A DNA stretch of 64,000 nt from Aphrocallistes beatrix (Eukaryota; Porifera; Hexactinellida; Sceptrulophora; Aphrocallistidae), in assembly GCA_963281255.1 (NCBI GenBank), contig OY725489.1, positions 2,914,001 through 2,978,000 on the forward strand. The letters run 5' to 3'. The position numbers and the translations under genes were made by a program. The number at the start of each line of letters is the position of its first letter. Positions within the stretch are counted from its first letter, which is position 1. The notes under the pieces were generated by a model, which searched no databases, was not told the origin of the DNA, and saw only the letters and a list, made by a program, of their open reading frames with translations. Below are positions 9,763 through 20,704 of the stretch, piece by piece.

Positions 9763-10659
9763 ATGACAGGAGACGGCAAAGTCATTTTTATCGAAGCGTT
9801 GCAGTCATTAGGACACAATGACTGCGATACTTTGAAAGCTGAACTTGATTCGGAAAGGTCAAAATGTCCGAAATCATTATGGGCTAAACTGGCTCTTATG
9901 GTCTACGGCAAAAACCGCGATAACAAGCGAAGCTCCCTGAATTGTAGGTGGAGACTAAATAGAGGAAACATTCAGCATATCCTAAGGGAGCGAATGGAGC
10001 GAAAGAATCAGCAGCATGGTACACAACAGACAGAGAAGACGGAACAGGAGCGAATAGAAAGGACGAATCAGTTGGAACAGACAGAGCAGCTAGAAAAGAC
10101 GGGACAATTCGAACAGACGGAGCAGTCAGAACAGCTAGAGCAGATAGAATCAACGAAATGGACAGAGTTGACAGAAGAGATGCATCAAGTGGAGCCAACA
10201 GTTGATGTCTCAGGTAAATTGTGTGATCTGGGCGAAAAAGCTATTCCACTATTGAAAAGTAAGGTAAGAAATTTGATAGATTTAGATAGTGTAGGTTACC
10301 TTAGGAATTGTAATAGTAGTAATAGTTTGATTAGTAGAATTGGTAGTAGGACCCCTAATGAAATTAGTTGTAGTATTAATAGCATGAAGAGAGAATTGTC
10401 GGATGAAAACTTTCTAAGTGTAATAGTTTCAGGTTGTGAAGACTTAGACTTGTATGGGGAACTTCTATCCAGGGCTACGCCGTCTGAATATGAGATTCCT
10501 GATTATTACTTCTGGCATTATAGCAATTGTGATTGTGTTGTGTGGCTCGACGCTCTAAAATGTTTCCATGCTAATCCTCCCCAAACAAAAGATGGATTTA
10601 TTTTAGTTAACTGGGAAATCTTAAAAGAGTGGAACTCGATTTTATGCTTACAGATTTAA
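9763..10659 (+). CDS. ORF1 of large OTU-transposase element, unknown N-terminal protein
   Basis: The frame is open from 9547, but the likely protein start is the ATG at 9763 (MTGDGKVIFIEALQSLGHND). It follows TACTGATTTTAG, which resembles a branch site plus 3' splice acceptor ending at 9760, so the real start could also be an upstream exon. Residues 1-75 look globular and include a Leu/Trp-rich stretch (CPKSLWAKLALMVYG). Residues 75-145 are a Gln/Glu/Thr repeat (EQTEQLEKTGQFEQTEQ...), probably coiled or disordered. A Ser/Asn-rich part and a Trp/Cys-rich tail (YYFWHYSNCDCVVWLDALKCF) follow. I do not recognise a family. Position and strand suggest it is the first part of the transposon protein continued by 10629-11195. 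Confidence 0.45.
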   Translation: MTGDGKVIFIEALQSLGHNDCDTLKAELDSERSKCPKSLWAKLALMVYGKNRDNKRSSLNCRWRLNRGNIQHILRERMERKNQQHGTQQTEKTEQERIERTNQLEQTEQLEKTGQFEQTEQSEQLEQIESTKWTELTEEMHQVEPTVDVSGKLCDLGEKAIPLLKSKVRNLIDLDSVGYLRNCNSSNSLISRIGSRTPNEISCSINSMKRELSDENFLSVIVSGCEDLDLYGELLSRATPSEYEIPDYYFWHYSNCDCVVWLDALKCFHANPPQTKDGFILVNWEILKEWNSILCLQI

Positions 10660-11276
10660 GAGATTTTAAGTTGATTAAAAATAATAGTTCTTTGTTAGAG
10701 GTATGGATCATTTTAGAAAGTGCTGAGTGTAAGGTTTTAACTGGGGTGTTTGGAGTCACATATCTAATATTTAGTCTTTTGCAACTTAATTATTTTCAAT
10801 TATTTATCAAAATATTATGCGAAGATTCCGAATTATTATATGAATGCTATGATACTTACCTTAGTAAAGTAAGTGAAATATCGAAAAATATCCCCAATAA
10901 TTCCGTTTGGGAATCTAAATTACTAATTTCTGAGGAATCATCAAAACATCAGTCTTCCCAGAGCGTAGTTTTGGATTTAGCATCAGATGATCTGGTAAGT
11001 AATTATGATAGCAATTGTATAGTTCCAATACCACGTGAGGAAGTAGTTGAACTTAGAACATGTGTGCATGATACCAACGGGACGTTTAGCATTAGTTTCG
11101 AAGAATGGAGTAAAATCACTTTGGAGATAAAATTAGCTTTAGGAATGATTGGACACATTTGTTTAGTTCCAAATTGGAGAATACATTTGTTTGGATCCGA
11201 AAATGTAATATTCGAAATCTACACCCCTGAAAACCACATGTCAACCGTTGAAAGAAAGTTTCTAGCATCTTTTTGA
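10629..11276 (+). pseudogene. ORF2 continuation of the OTU element, C terminus replaced by a repeat
   Basis: Overlaps ORF1 by 31 bases in another frame, so it may simply be ORF1 after a frameshift. Visible parts are an Ile/Leu/Phe-rich region (TGVFGVTYLIFSLLQLNYFQ), an acidic Ser-rich stretch, and RIHLFGSENVIFEIYTP near the end. The last ~26 residues (from GSENVIFEIY) are translated from the first unit of the family F array (11196 onward). The natural reading frame is therefore cut off there by that insertion. No known domain is recognised. Confidence 0.4.
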
Positions 11277-11935
11277 GATTTATTTACTTTATATATCTAT
11301 TGTAAACAAAAGTAAACAAATTAATTATCAAATTTACTCGAAAATATGATATTCAAAATATACACCCCTGAAACCCCATGTCACCCGTTGGAAGCTAGCC
11401 TCTAGCCTATTTTTGTAATTTGTTTATTTATGTATCTTATGTAACAAAAGTAAACAAATAATTTATCATATTGTTCTGAAAATGTAATATTCGAAATCTA
11501 CACCCCTAAAAAACCCATGTCACACGTTGGAAGCTAGTCTCTAGGATATTTTTCAAAATTCGTCAAATGGTGTGAAAATATGTATAAAGAGGTGTGAAAA
11601 TATGTACATAATCTTTTTAATTGCCATACACTATAATACATTTAAGATATCAAATATAAGTTGTGGCTTTGAAGTATTAATAACAATGACGATATATTGT
11701 AGTGTCGTACAATGGTTTCTATTGTGATAGTGTAGTCATTTGTTTTGTATAGAAAAGGTGTGAAAAATTGTTTTCCATTTTTTTGCAGAGATGTGAAAAT
11801 TTCGCTTAGATGTTAGAACTTAATCGTAGTCATATCATTTGACACCTACAAACCAATTTTCACATCTCTATGACTTCCCAATTCCTCAATCAATTCGGAC
11901 AAACAAAAAAAAGAAGAATTACCCAATCTTATCAA
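11196..11935 (+). mobile_element. Family F element with ~130-bp tandem units
   Basis: Three diverged units (starting near 11196, 11331 and 11471) each read GAAAATRTRATATTCGAAAT...CATGTCA.CCGTTGRAAGC. A common tail follows with GGTGTGAAAATATG, TTGTGGCTTTGAAGTATTAA and the end TCAATCAATTCGGACAAACA. The same organisation is found at 40390-41070 with four units. Coding capacity is absent. It interrupts the OTU transposon. Confidence 0.7.
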
Positions 11936-11988
11936 ATCCAATGCTAATATTTAAGTCGAGTAGAAGTTTTCTGGAACATTGTCTGCAG

Positions 11989-12501
11989 CAGGGCTGTATC
12001 AACTCATTTTGAGTTGGCAAAATCAACTCATTTTTCTGAATGAGTTGAATGAGTTGGTAGTGGTCAAATGAATGAGTTGAATGAGTTGATAGCTCACTGA
12101 AATGAGTTGATTCCAACCAACTCATTCAAAATGAGTTGATTCAACCAACTCATCAAAATGAGTTGGTTCAACCAACTCATTTTAGAAATGAGTTGGTTCC
12201 AACCAACTCATCTTACGTTATTAATCAACCATATGCATTGCCTTAGCAATGAAGATTATTTGTAAATGAATGAGTTGAATGAATTGAATGAATTGAATGA
12301 GTTGGATGAGTTGAATGAGTTGAATGAATTGAATGAGTTGAATGAATTGAATGAGTTGGTTACATAAAGCTGGATGAATTGAATGAGTTGGTTGCATCCA
12401 AATGAATGAGTTGAATGAGTTGGTACAATATAAATGAATGAGTTGGTGCCTAGAAAATGAGTTTTTTTACCAACTCAAAATGAGTTGATACAGCAGCCCT
12501 G
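11989..12501. mobile_element. hAT-type MITE made of AATGAGTTG repeats, 513 bp
   Basis: Ends CAGGGCTG...TATCAACTCATTTTGAG are inverted at both sides. The 8-bp flanks GTCTGCAG (11981-11988) and GTCTACAG (12502-12509) differ at one base, fitting hAT duplication. The interior is largely tandem and inverted AATGAGTTG/CAACTCATT nonamers, about 40 in all. Removing it rejoins the transposase frame of the host element. Confidence 0.85.
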
Positions 12502-13875
12502 GTCTACAGAGCATACAGATGTTAGAACTGTTCATTCAAGACATTTGTCATATAGTAGAAGGTTGCACGTTGCCACTGAGCTGACAGAAAAATATATTTC
12601 TAATTATTTTTACAATCAATTCCCTGCATCTGACAGCCCAAACAATGAATTGGACTATGGTCATTTTAATAAGATCAAAATTCTGCAACATTACGTCAAG
12701 GCTGGATTCAGTTAACCGGTTAACCGGCTAACCGCCGTCAATCACGGTTAACGGTTAAGAAAATCTTGGATCGGTTAATCTCCTTTATTTTCTGAAAATT
12801 TAGACTAATTTCATTGTTTTTCAATGGAGTTTCATGAATATTACTTCTAAAATTTGATTTTACAATATTAATTCTATTTTCTTAACCAAATAGTATATTT
12901 CGAGATCACTGAAAATTAAAATAAATCTTTTAATATCAGGTTAAATATTAGTCGAAAAATCCATATTTCTATCAATTAATTTTGACATCGGTTAACCGGT
13001 TAACCGGTTTACCGTCCTGGAGGAAACCAAATAACCGAGCCCGAATATCGGTTAACCAACCCCAGCCCTGATTACGTAAAGCGAAATTTGACTTGTCTAG
13101 TTTACAGAGGTATTCCAATGAAAATTGGAGTGAGTTATCTGGTTTGCAAGAGTATTATCGTAATATAGTAATTATAGGAAATCAGATAAGAGGCTACATT
13201 CAATCACTCTCTCATGATCCTTTTATTATACACATGTATACAGAGGAGCAAATTAATGTGTTAAAATTATTTTAAAATACAAGTGTAGTACTACACTTAG
13301 ATGCTACTGGTTCAATTGTACAGAAGATAGATATATCCCTGAAAAAGGTTTTTTATTATGCTTTAACCGTTCGGCAACCTGAATTTAGTACTAGTCCGAT
13401 TCCACTTTCTGAAATGATTAGTGCCAGCCATTCTGCTGCAGAAATTACATATTTCTTGCATAAGTGGAGTCTAGATGCAAAGAGAGTGTTAGGAGGTGAG
13501 CTTAATATATGGCAGATTGAAATCGATTTTAGTTGGGCACTAATACACAGTGTGTGCAATGCTTTTCTTAAGTCGGATTTAGACACCTATTTAGACAAAT
13601 GTTGGAATGCGGTAAGACATCCAGGGGGACGGGTAATTGATCTAAAGGTTATTCTTCATTTATGTTCAGCACATTTTATTCATGGAATTAGTTTTAATCT
13701 AAATAAAAAATTCAAAATTAACAAGAATGTTCGAAAGTTGATTCTCCATTCTATTGGATTTATAGCTAAGTCTACGGATTTGTCTAAAATAAACAATGTC
13801 TTTGATTCATTATGTTTTGTATTTTGTAGTAAAGTTAGAAATACAAAGACAAATTTTCATATTTCAAAATTATAA
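12502..13875 (+). pseudogene. RNase-H-like (DDE) transposase of OTU element, interrupted
   Basis: Coding segments are 12502-12696 (STEHTDVRTVHSRHLSYSRR...) and 13078-13875, split by the MITE at 12697-13070. A single in-frame TAA lies at 13273-13275. After it comes VVLHLDATGSIVQKI with a candidate first catalytic Asp, then KKVFYYALTVRQPEFSTSPI, EMISASHSAAEITYFL, WQIEIDFSWALIHSVCNAFL with a candidate second Asp, and VILHLCSAHFIHGIS, a Cys-His motif. I recall this order from large transposase-like proteins of invertebrate genomes, some carrying OTU domains, but I cannot assign a superfamily with certainty. The third acidic residue is not identified. Confidence 0.65.
12697..13070. mobile_element. 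hAT-type MITE with CCGGTTAA repeats, 374 bp
   Basis: Ends CAAGGCTGG...GTTAACCGGTT and, inverted, CAGGGCTGGGGTTGGTTAAC. ATTACGT occurs on both sides (12690-12696, 13071-13077), a 7-8 bp duplication. GGTTAACCGGTTAACCGG motifs are concentrated at both ends. Excision rejoins the flanking codons in frame (LQHYV / KRNL). Confidence 0.8.
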
Positions 13876-14439
13876 TCATTTATTTTTAACAATAATCCTG
13901 AAATATCAGATTTTTCTGAGCCTGAGTGCATGGATGATATCCCAATTTCGAACAGAAAAGCAAATTCCACTTATAGGCAGAAATCTCCGAATTGGATGAG
14001 GATAGTCAAATTAGATATTTTACATTCCTAGACAAATTTGAGACCTGGTGATTTCATCAGAAATTTATATCCGAATATTGTCAGTCGTTTGTCAGCATTT
14101 AAATTTGCTTTTCATCCAAGAGCTAGCAAAGTATTTAATCGGCCTAAACGGTCAAGAGACACCTCTGAAGAATATTGCAACGAGGAGTGGGATAGGAGGA
14201 AGAAGAATTTCTCAGGTTATCTACACCCTATATCATCAGTTAAAAATTATTTTCAGGGGTTGGAACAGTTAAACATAACTAAAAAATATAAATCTAAAAG
14301 TGTTCATAGGAAACGTCAGAAGCTATCAGAACTACGAAATAATCCTAAATCCTTAATTATAAGTATAGCCATTAATGATCTGGTAGTCGGTAAGTCAATA
14401 ATAACAGATTCTGATTTAGTTGAAATAAATTTAATGTAA
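13876..14439 (+). pseudogene. OTU element, region between transposase and OTU domain
   Basis: Two frames cover this part. One is just after 13875 (SEPECMDDIPISNRKAN...). The other is 14038-14439, beginning RPGDFIRNLYPNIVSR and including the basic stretch FNRPKRSRDTSEEY and KKYKSKSVHRKRQKLSE. The Lys/Arg-rich composition would suit a nuclear or DNA-contacting linker. The frame ends at 14439, shortly before sequence resembling the start of the OTU region. No family is recognised. Confidence 0.45.
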
Positions 14440-14479
14440 TATTCTCTACCAGGGTTCCGACCTCCTGATATGTGTAAAA

Positions 14480-14993
14480 AATGGAATTTGACCTTTCTCC
14501 AAAAAAGTATTATATCCTAACAACGTATTTTTACAAGATGACTTGATGAAATGTGATCCAGATGCACTAGAAACAGTTGTTGGCGATGGAAATTGTTATT
14601 TTTCAACGCTTTCCTTTATTCTGACAGGTAGTAAAGACAATCATGCAAAAATTATTGGTTGAAAATATGTTAGATAAATTAAAATTTAATTGTGAAAAGT
14701 TTTTATCAACGAAATATGTATATCAACAGAGTAATTTTAGAAATGTGCAGGATTGAGTAAATAAAACAGGAATAAATAAAATCGGGAAATGGGCTACAGA
14801 TTTGGAAGTCTTTGCCACAGCTTTATTGTTAAAAACAGATATTTTGTGTTTTTTGGGACCAACTCGTTGGGCTGGATTTTCAGGAAAAGAATTGGATTTA
14901 GATACATTTTTGAAAAATCCGACTTCAAATGGTATATATATTCAGAATTTAGGCTCTCACTACGAGCCCATATTGTCGGTTAAAATGCGTTAA
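14480..14993 (+). pseudogene. OTU-type cysteine protease domain, frameshifted
   Basis: Reads PDALETVVGDGNCYFSTLSF near 14553-14610. This is the OTU active-site block with catalytic Cys in DGNC. After a frameshift near 14645 it continues VENMLDKLKFNCEKFL, one stop, then WATDLEVFATALLL, and ends IYIQNLGSHYEPILSV with the catalytic His in HYEP. Those are the expected blocks of an OTU deubiquitinase-like domain in the right order and spacing. It lies at the 3' end of the transposase on the same strand, so it was probably a C-terminal domain of one polyprotein. Now inactive. Confidence 0.82.
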
Positions 14994-14999
14994 TTTATA

Positions 15000-15731
15000 T
15001 GCGAATGTGTATAATTTTCATTAATAAAATAGTGCATTGAAAAATTTTTAGAAGATAAATATTTTACCCAGCTTGTTAGTATTTGAGGTATGTTCATATT
15101 TTTATTCAATAATTAACTAAAGGATATACTTTCAATATGTCTCAATAAATACTAAATATTTTAATTTTACCAATAATATTTGTTAAAGAGATTTTGAATA
15201 TAGTATTTCTTTTCCTTTTCTATTTAGTAGTTTTAAATTTATAAAAACCCTAGAGAAATACAAGTAGAACAATAATTGAGAAAATCCGTATTTATAGATC
15301 GTCTATAAAACGCCATAGTAGCTAGCTATTACAAATTTATAGACCGTCAATAAAGCAAACCAAACAGTCAGTCAAATTGAGGTAATTTTATATGTGTATG
15401 ACTTAGGAATACTTTAATACTTTTGTAACTTGAAATTAATTTAATTAACCTGCTCACTCATGTTTATTTCATTTTTCATTTTGCATTCATCGTTCATTAA
15501 TTTTTCCAGTTCGTTTTATTATTTCTTTTTTTATTATTTTACTCTCCTACCTTTGCCCTTTCCCTAAGTTGAATTGTTTCCATATTAGGTGCTGTCCATT
15601 TATTATTATTTTACTCTCCTACCTATGTATGTATGCAATTATCTTCTTGGTATTTGATGACTTGTTTTTAACCTCTTCATAGATATCTAAAATTAGAGTA
15701 AAATATAGCTAGATGAGCTGATAACGTTATA
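15000..15731. other. AT-rich, no gene seen
   Basis: No open frame of substance. A short TTTATTATTATTTTACTCTC motif occurs twice (15525 and 15600). The 3' boundary of the OTU transposon is probably somewhere here but no terminal repeat is evident. Confidence 0.5.
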
Positions 15732-16367
15732 CAGTCGAGTTCGCTTATTAGCAAGTTTTTCAGTGCACAGAGCAAAGGTATAGGGATTTATGTATAATAT
15801 TATGATAATTAGATAATTATTAAACCCTTGAAAGCACTTGGGATTTTTCTATTTATAGTAACCCCAAACTTGTATCGCTTCCCTATTGAAAATGGCTTAA
15901 ACCGGAAATGACGCAACACAATCCTGTGGCAAGCGTGGGATAAACAAGTTCGCTTATTAGCAAGTTTTTTCAGTGCACAGAGCAAAGAAAGGTATAGGGA
16001 TTTATGTATAAACAAGTTCGCTAATACACGAACTTTTAGTTCGTTTATTAGGAAGAACTTGCTAATAGAGATTATTCTGTATTATGTATTAATTAATTTA
16101 CATTCTTCAATTTGGAGGAAATTGTGGTTGCTTTTTAATAGAGTAGAAAGTTTCGTAAGTATTATATGTATGTATAAATTTAAAAGGTTTCTATATATAG
16201 GCTTTCAAAAGGTTATCTTATGTTAGTCTATGAGAGGATTCAATTGGCATTTTAGTATAATTCAGGGGCGTAGACTTCATATTAATTGAGTTGCTCTATT
16301 AGCAAGTTCGCTTATTAGCAAGTTTTTCTCGTGCAAAACCCGACTTGCTAATAAGCGAACTCTACTG
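15732..16367. mobile_element. pogo/Tigger-type MITE, 636 bp
   Basis: Ends CAGTCGAGTTCGCTTATTAG and, inverted, CAGTAGAGTTCGCTTATTAG, followed by CAAGT, with TA at both edges. The motif TTCGCTTATTAGCAAGTTTT recurs internally at 15741, 15949 and 16308, so the subterminal region has been duplicated. No protein is encoded; the reverse frames crossing it are fortuitous. Confidence 0.85.
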
Positions 16368-17896
16368 TATATTCTGATCCAGTCCAGTAAACAAGTGATT
16401 GAAGCGGGGATTTGTGTGTGGAAAATCTTGTGTCTTGACGAGTGAAGATGATTTGATGCTGAGAGAACAAATTCTTTAAAGGGATTGAACATTTTGCTTA
16501 CTGGCATGTAACACATCAAGAATCTAATTCGCTTTTTCCCTTACAAACCAAGCTGGACGGAATTGAGAAATCACTTTATTCTTATCTGATTTAATTAATT
16601 TGACATTTGCGGTATTCCCGCATTAAAATGATTTTCATGTTAATGGAATATTTATCAGCATATGTAATATATTTGTGTTTTTAATAAGTATTATTATATT
16701 AAATTATTCGAGTTCGTCAAATAATAGTTCTACACTTCTTAATTAATTAATTATCATAACAACTTGGGCAAAGTTTTGTATATTACATTCGAAAGAATAT
16801 GATTATCAGTGAAAATGCAAACTAAAATAATTGGGAAATAGTAGGAGCAAAATTACTTTAATCTACTTTAATACATCGCCTTAACAAAATCAATTTGAAA
16901 TAGGTTTGCATATAACCGAAATCGAATGCTGACAAGTTATATGACCGTTGGTAAGTATCTTCTTTTAAATACCTCGACGCACCTTGAAATCTCCCGCATA
17001 GGAAATTACAGATAAAAAAGGTCACCTCGAATTCAGGACAAGGCATATAAATTGAGACGGTCCCCTGAAGTTTGTATTATCAGGATGTGGTTGTGTTATC
17101 AAATTTTAGAAAGTCTAGCAGTGTGCCCTTTAGAAGTGTAAATTCGAAACTGAATTTTTAGGTACTTTCCTTGCCCCTTGCATGTGTTTTATTCGCTCAT
17201 TTTCATGTACAAATAAATCGGGGGCTTTTTGCCTCCCCGCAAAGCGAATTATAGAACGTGTTTCCTAAATTAATTAAGTAGGCAAACAGTGGATATAATG
17301 AGTTATATCAATCCTCTTCCAAACAGAGATATTTTAGCAACGCTGCTACTATGGATACATTCATTCAGCTGTTGACTAAAATAGTTACTAGCAAACCACT
17401 CCAGGAAAAGTGAGAAATTGTAAAGAGGGATAATTTTTTAACTTTTAGTATTTAATTATAGAATGCCAAGCATCTATATGACTTCGCACTTTTATGGCTT
17501 CAGTGCCATAGAAAATGGCTGGGAGACATCCGCGATATCGGGGACACTGTATCCCCTCTGGGCATTCTACGGTTAAGAAATATTTTGATATCAATAGACT
17601 GACGAAATTATTCTACACACGCTGGTAACGATAGAAAATTAAAATTCCCAATATTTTTTGAGTTATTTAGTAAACCTGTGACAAAAAATTGATGTCTCAC
17701 TGCTAAGTCATCTTGGGGAAAGTTGAACACTTGAACATGTCATGTGAGTGACAAAACGCTCCTCTATACACTGGTATAATTATTTTTACTCTAGTGCTTA
17801 CACTTTTCGAGATATTCCAGTTTAAGTGTGACATGCGAATCAGCTGCTAAGATAATGCTCGTTATTGTAAAAAATGTGGATAATCCTCTTAATATA
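16368..17896. other. No gene; diverged palindrome-family end at 17640-17870
   Basis: Mostly unique AT-rich sequence. Bases 17640-17870 contain GATGTCTCACTGCTAAGTCAT, TGGTATAATTATTTTTACTC and GCTGCTAAGATAATGCTCGT. These match the outer arm of the palindrome at 7773-9037 in diverged form. No coding signal is seen. Confidence 0.5.
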
Positions 17897-18067
17897 CACT
17901 ACCCTGACAAAAGTATTCGACCACCACGAAAACTTTCATACAAATAGTATTAAATTGGATCTATTAAAAAAGGAACATATACTCAAACTGTAGAAATTTC
18001 TCCATTTTTTTAAAAAAATTCGTCATCTGCACATTCTATTTACTCTTAATTGAGCATCTCAACTTAA

Positions 18068-18557
18068 TTACTCGGGCGCATGCATTAGTTCGAATCTGTA
18101 TGTAGGCGTTAGTTCGAATCCTGTATGTAGGCGTTAGTCGAATTTGGCTATGTAGGCGTTAGTTCGAATCGAATTTGGCTCTGTAGGCGTTAGTTCGAAT
18201 CGAATTTGGCTCTGTAGGCGTTAGTTCGAATAGAATTTAACTATGTAGTGGTTAGTTCGAATAGAATTTAACTATGTAGGCATTAGTTCGAATTTCAAAG
18301 TAGTAGTTCGAATCGAATTTGAGCAAGTAGTCATTAGTTCGAATATATGACTTTCGTATTATTTGTTACTAACACCAAAGTTAACGAAGTACTTTAGAGG
18401 TACGAATTTCATCAAATACAATTGTCAAAAGTTTCTCCAATTTCTCATATTCTCAGCAGAAAATGCTGCTTTTCCCTCAGTCCTTTTAAATATCTCTTCC
18501 CAATGTCACTCAATGACTACATAGTTAAATTCTATTCGAACTAATGCAGCCCACCCC
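18068..18557. mobile_element. TTAA-flanked MITE with GTTCGAAT tandem repeats
   Basis: TTAA lies at 18064-18067 and 18558-18561. The ends have GCATTAGTTCGAAT in inverted orientation (about 18081 and 18530-18545). Bases 18085-18345 hold about nine units of ~31 bp with GTAGGCGTTAGTTCGAAT and AATTTGGCTCT or AATTTAACTAT. The right end carries a single inverted unit. TTAA flanks suggest piggyBac-type insertion. GTTCGAATCC resembles a tRNA B box, but no A box or tRNA fold accompanies it. Confidence 0.55.
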
Positions 18558-18561
18558 TTAA

Positions 18562-18665
18562 CCCTAATTGACTTGGAATGTTGAAGTGAAAGTGAAAGTT
18601 AATTGAAAGTGAAAATGAAAGTGGGAATTTTCTATTTATACCTTTGACCCCAAGTCCAAGTAGGG
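18562..18665. mobile_element. piggyBac-type MITE (family E), 104 bp
   Basis: TTAA at 18558-18561 and 18666-18669. Ends CCCTAATTGACTTGG and CCAAGTCCAAGTAGGG are inverted. The middle is GAAAGTGAAAGTTAATTGAA-type purine repeats. Other copies are at 25123, 38252 and 39507. It shares the left TTAA with the element at 18068-18557, so one inserted directly beside the other. Confidence 0.85.
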
Positions 18666-20134
18666 TTAATTACTTATTCTTATGTAGAAAATTATCAACC
18701 TCTACCACTTTATGTCACTAATCGCCATCATCTATAATGGCTGTGACTTGGTACAAGTAGCATCAAGTATCAAATATTGATATTTATTAACACATTTTCT
18801 ATTTTTCTATGATTTGAGATTCATATTTATACTCAATTTGTTACGCAAGTGTCAAATTTTTTATTTTCATTTTTTGCCAAGATCATCAGAATTATCCACT
18901 TGCCACTTCAAAAAATACTACTACTCACACCTGCTACAAGTTATTCACTATTTATAATTCGTGACCCGCCCGTGGGTCCCAAGTAGGGTTAAATGTATCG
19001 TGATCCACATGTTGGGTTTTGAAGCAGCACAAATTTTTCAGAATACTTTTTGGATGTTTTGTCTGGGCAATCTCAAAATACTGTAAAAATTTTATGCTCT
19101 TTTTGTTCTACCATAGATATTTACTTTCAGAATTTCATGTATACTATACATAAGTAATATATTCCATATTATGTACCTATATATAGTATTTCCAGCGTTA
19201 ATTACATACTACTAAATAGAATAGTTTTTCTATACTAGTTAACTTTTTATATGGCAACTCGGATTGGAGCAAAGTATAGCGAACAAGACGGCGCTTCATA
19301 TTCCGACGAATCTACCGCATCCGAATCTTCTGATAGTTTGAATTCGGAGGAGAGCTCAATACAGTCCCTTGATGTTGACACAGGGGTTGTAATGGAAGAA
19401 TCAGCGGTTAGTGATTTCAATGAATGGTCCACTATTGTGGGAAAAGCTGCTAATACAGAGTTCATAAATAGTGAAAAAATGCTAATTACTATAAAAGGCT
19501 CAAGTATAAGTAAGGCGGTGATGCCTATCGATGTATACCACGCTATTGTTTCAGAGGAGATAATGGATCTAATTGTGATTGAAACGAACAATTATGCAAA
19601 GGAACGAAATTCGAAATTTCGAGAAACCAATATTGCCGAGATGCGAAAATTCTTAGGATTAGTTTGCTATATGGGTAATGTTCACCTACCAATGATATCA
19701 CTTTATTGGTCAATTGACCCTCTCTATAATTTACCACTTCCACGTAAAGTTATACCTAGAGATCGATTCCTTAGTTTACTGCGCAATTTTCACGCTTCTG
19801 ACAACCATTCTATGGAATTTGGTCGACTCTCCAAAATTCAGCCACTCCTTGATGGACTGAACAAGAATTTTCAACATGTATATGAACCTGGAGAACGCTT
19901 GGTGGTAGACGAATCAATGGTTCCATGGCGTGGTAGACTAGTTTTCCGCCAGTACATGCCTGGAAAAAAAAAATATGGGATTAAACTTTTCAAGTTATGT
20001 ACTCCAGAAGGTTATACTTCAAATATTATAATATATGCTGGGAAGCAGAGTAGTCCACAAATTGCTACAAAATTTGATGTAGGGATTTCGGGAAAATATG
20101 TCATATCATTAGCACATTCTTATTTAAACCAAGG

Positions 20135-20704
20135 TCGGGCAATATGGGAAAGCTGAATAAGGCCGAATGGAATAAGGCCGAATTGCAAAAATTGGAATAA
20201 GGCCGAATGATTTTCAAAACTGGAATAAGGCCGAATAATTTTCAAAACTGGAATAGGCCGAATTGTCAATCCGGAATAAGGCCGAATTAAATTCATGACT
20301 GGAATAAGGCCGAATATTCAACACTGGAATAAGGCCGAATTTTCAAAACTGGAATAAGGTCGAATTTTCATTTTTGGATCTAGAGGAAGAATGGTTTTTA
20401 ATTTGTGAACTAAAGAATGGAGGGTCGATTGGGAGCATCACTTGGTTTGTTGGGAAACAGGGAGATTTTAAGGGATTTTGACATGGAATATTTTGAAAAT
20501 TCGCCTGGTGAGGTGTTTTTAAGCAAAATGTATACACAACTTGTTATATCACTCGACTCATCCAGTTGTGAAAATTCGGCCTTATTCCAGTCATGAATAT
20601 CATTCGGCCTTATTCCGGATTGACAATTCGGCCTTATTCCAGTCTCATTTTCGGCCTTATTCCAGTTTGAAAATTCGGCCTTATTCAATCAACTCGGACA
20701 ATAT
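20135..20704. mobile_element. Foldback element of GGAATAAGGCCGAA repeats, inserted in transposase
   Basis: An 11-bp near-duplicate TCGGRCAATAT flanks it (20135-20145, 20694-20704), so the element itself is 20146-20693. The left arm holds about eight direct units of GGAATAAGGCCGAAT plus variable spacer (20155-20370). The right arm holds about five inverted units (20570-20690). The 200-bp centre is unique. Terminal arrays in inverted orientation are the foldback layout, and 9-11 bp duplications fit Mutator-like insertion (inference). Confidence 0.85.

Noticed and set aside
9896-10198. Ser/Ala-rich reverse-strand frame
   Set aside because: It is the complement of the Gln/Glu repeat of ORF1; low-complexity DNA keeps both strands open.
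18085-18345. Possible tRNA-derived repeats because of GTTCGAATCC (B-box-like)
   Set aside because: No A box at the right distance, no cloverleaf, and the motif is simply part of a ~31-bp tandem unit.
19247-19591. Hydrophobic reverse-strand frame of 114 codons
   Set aside because: It lies exactly opposite the acidic N terminus of piggyBac transposase 1, which has clear family support.
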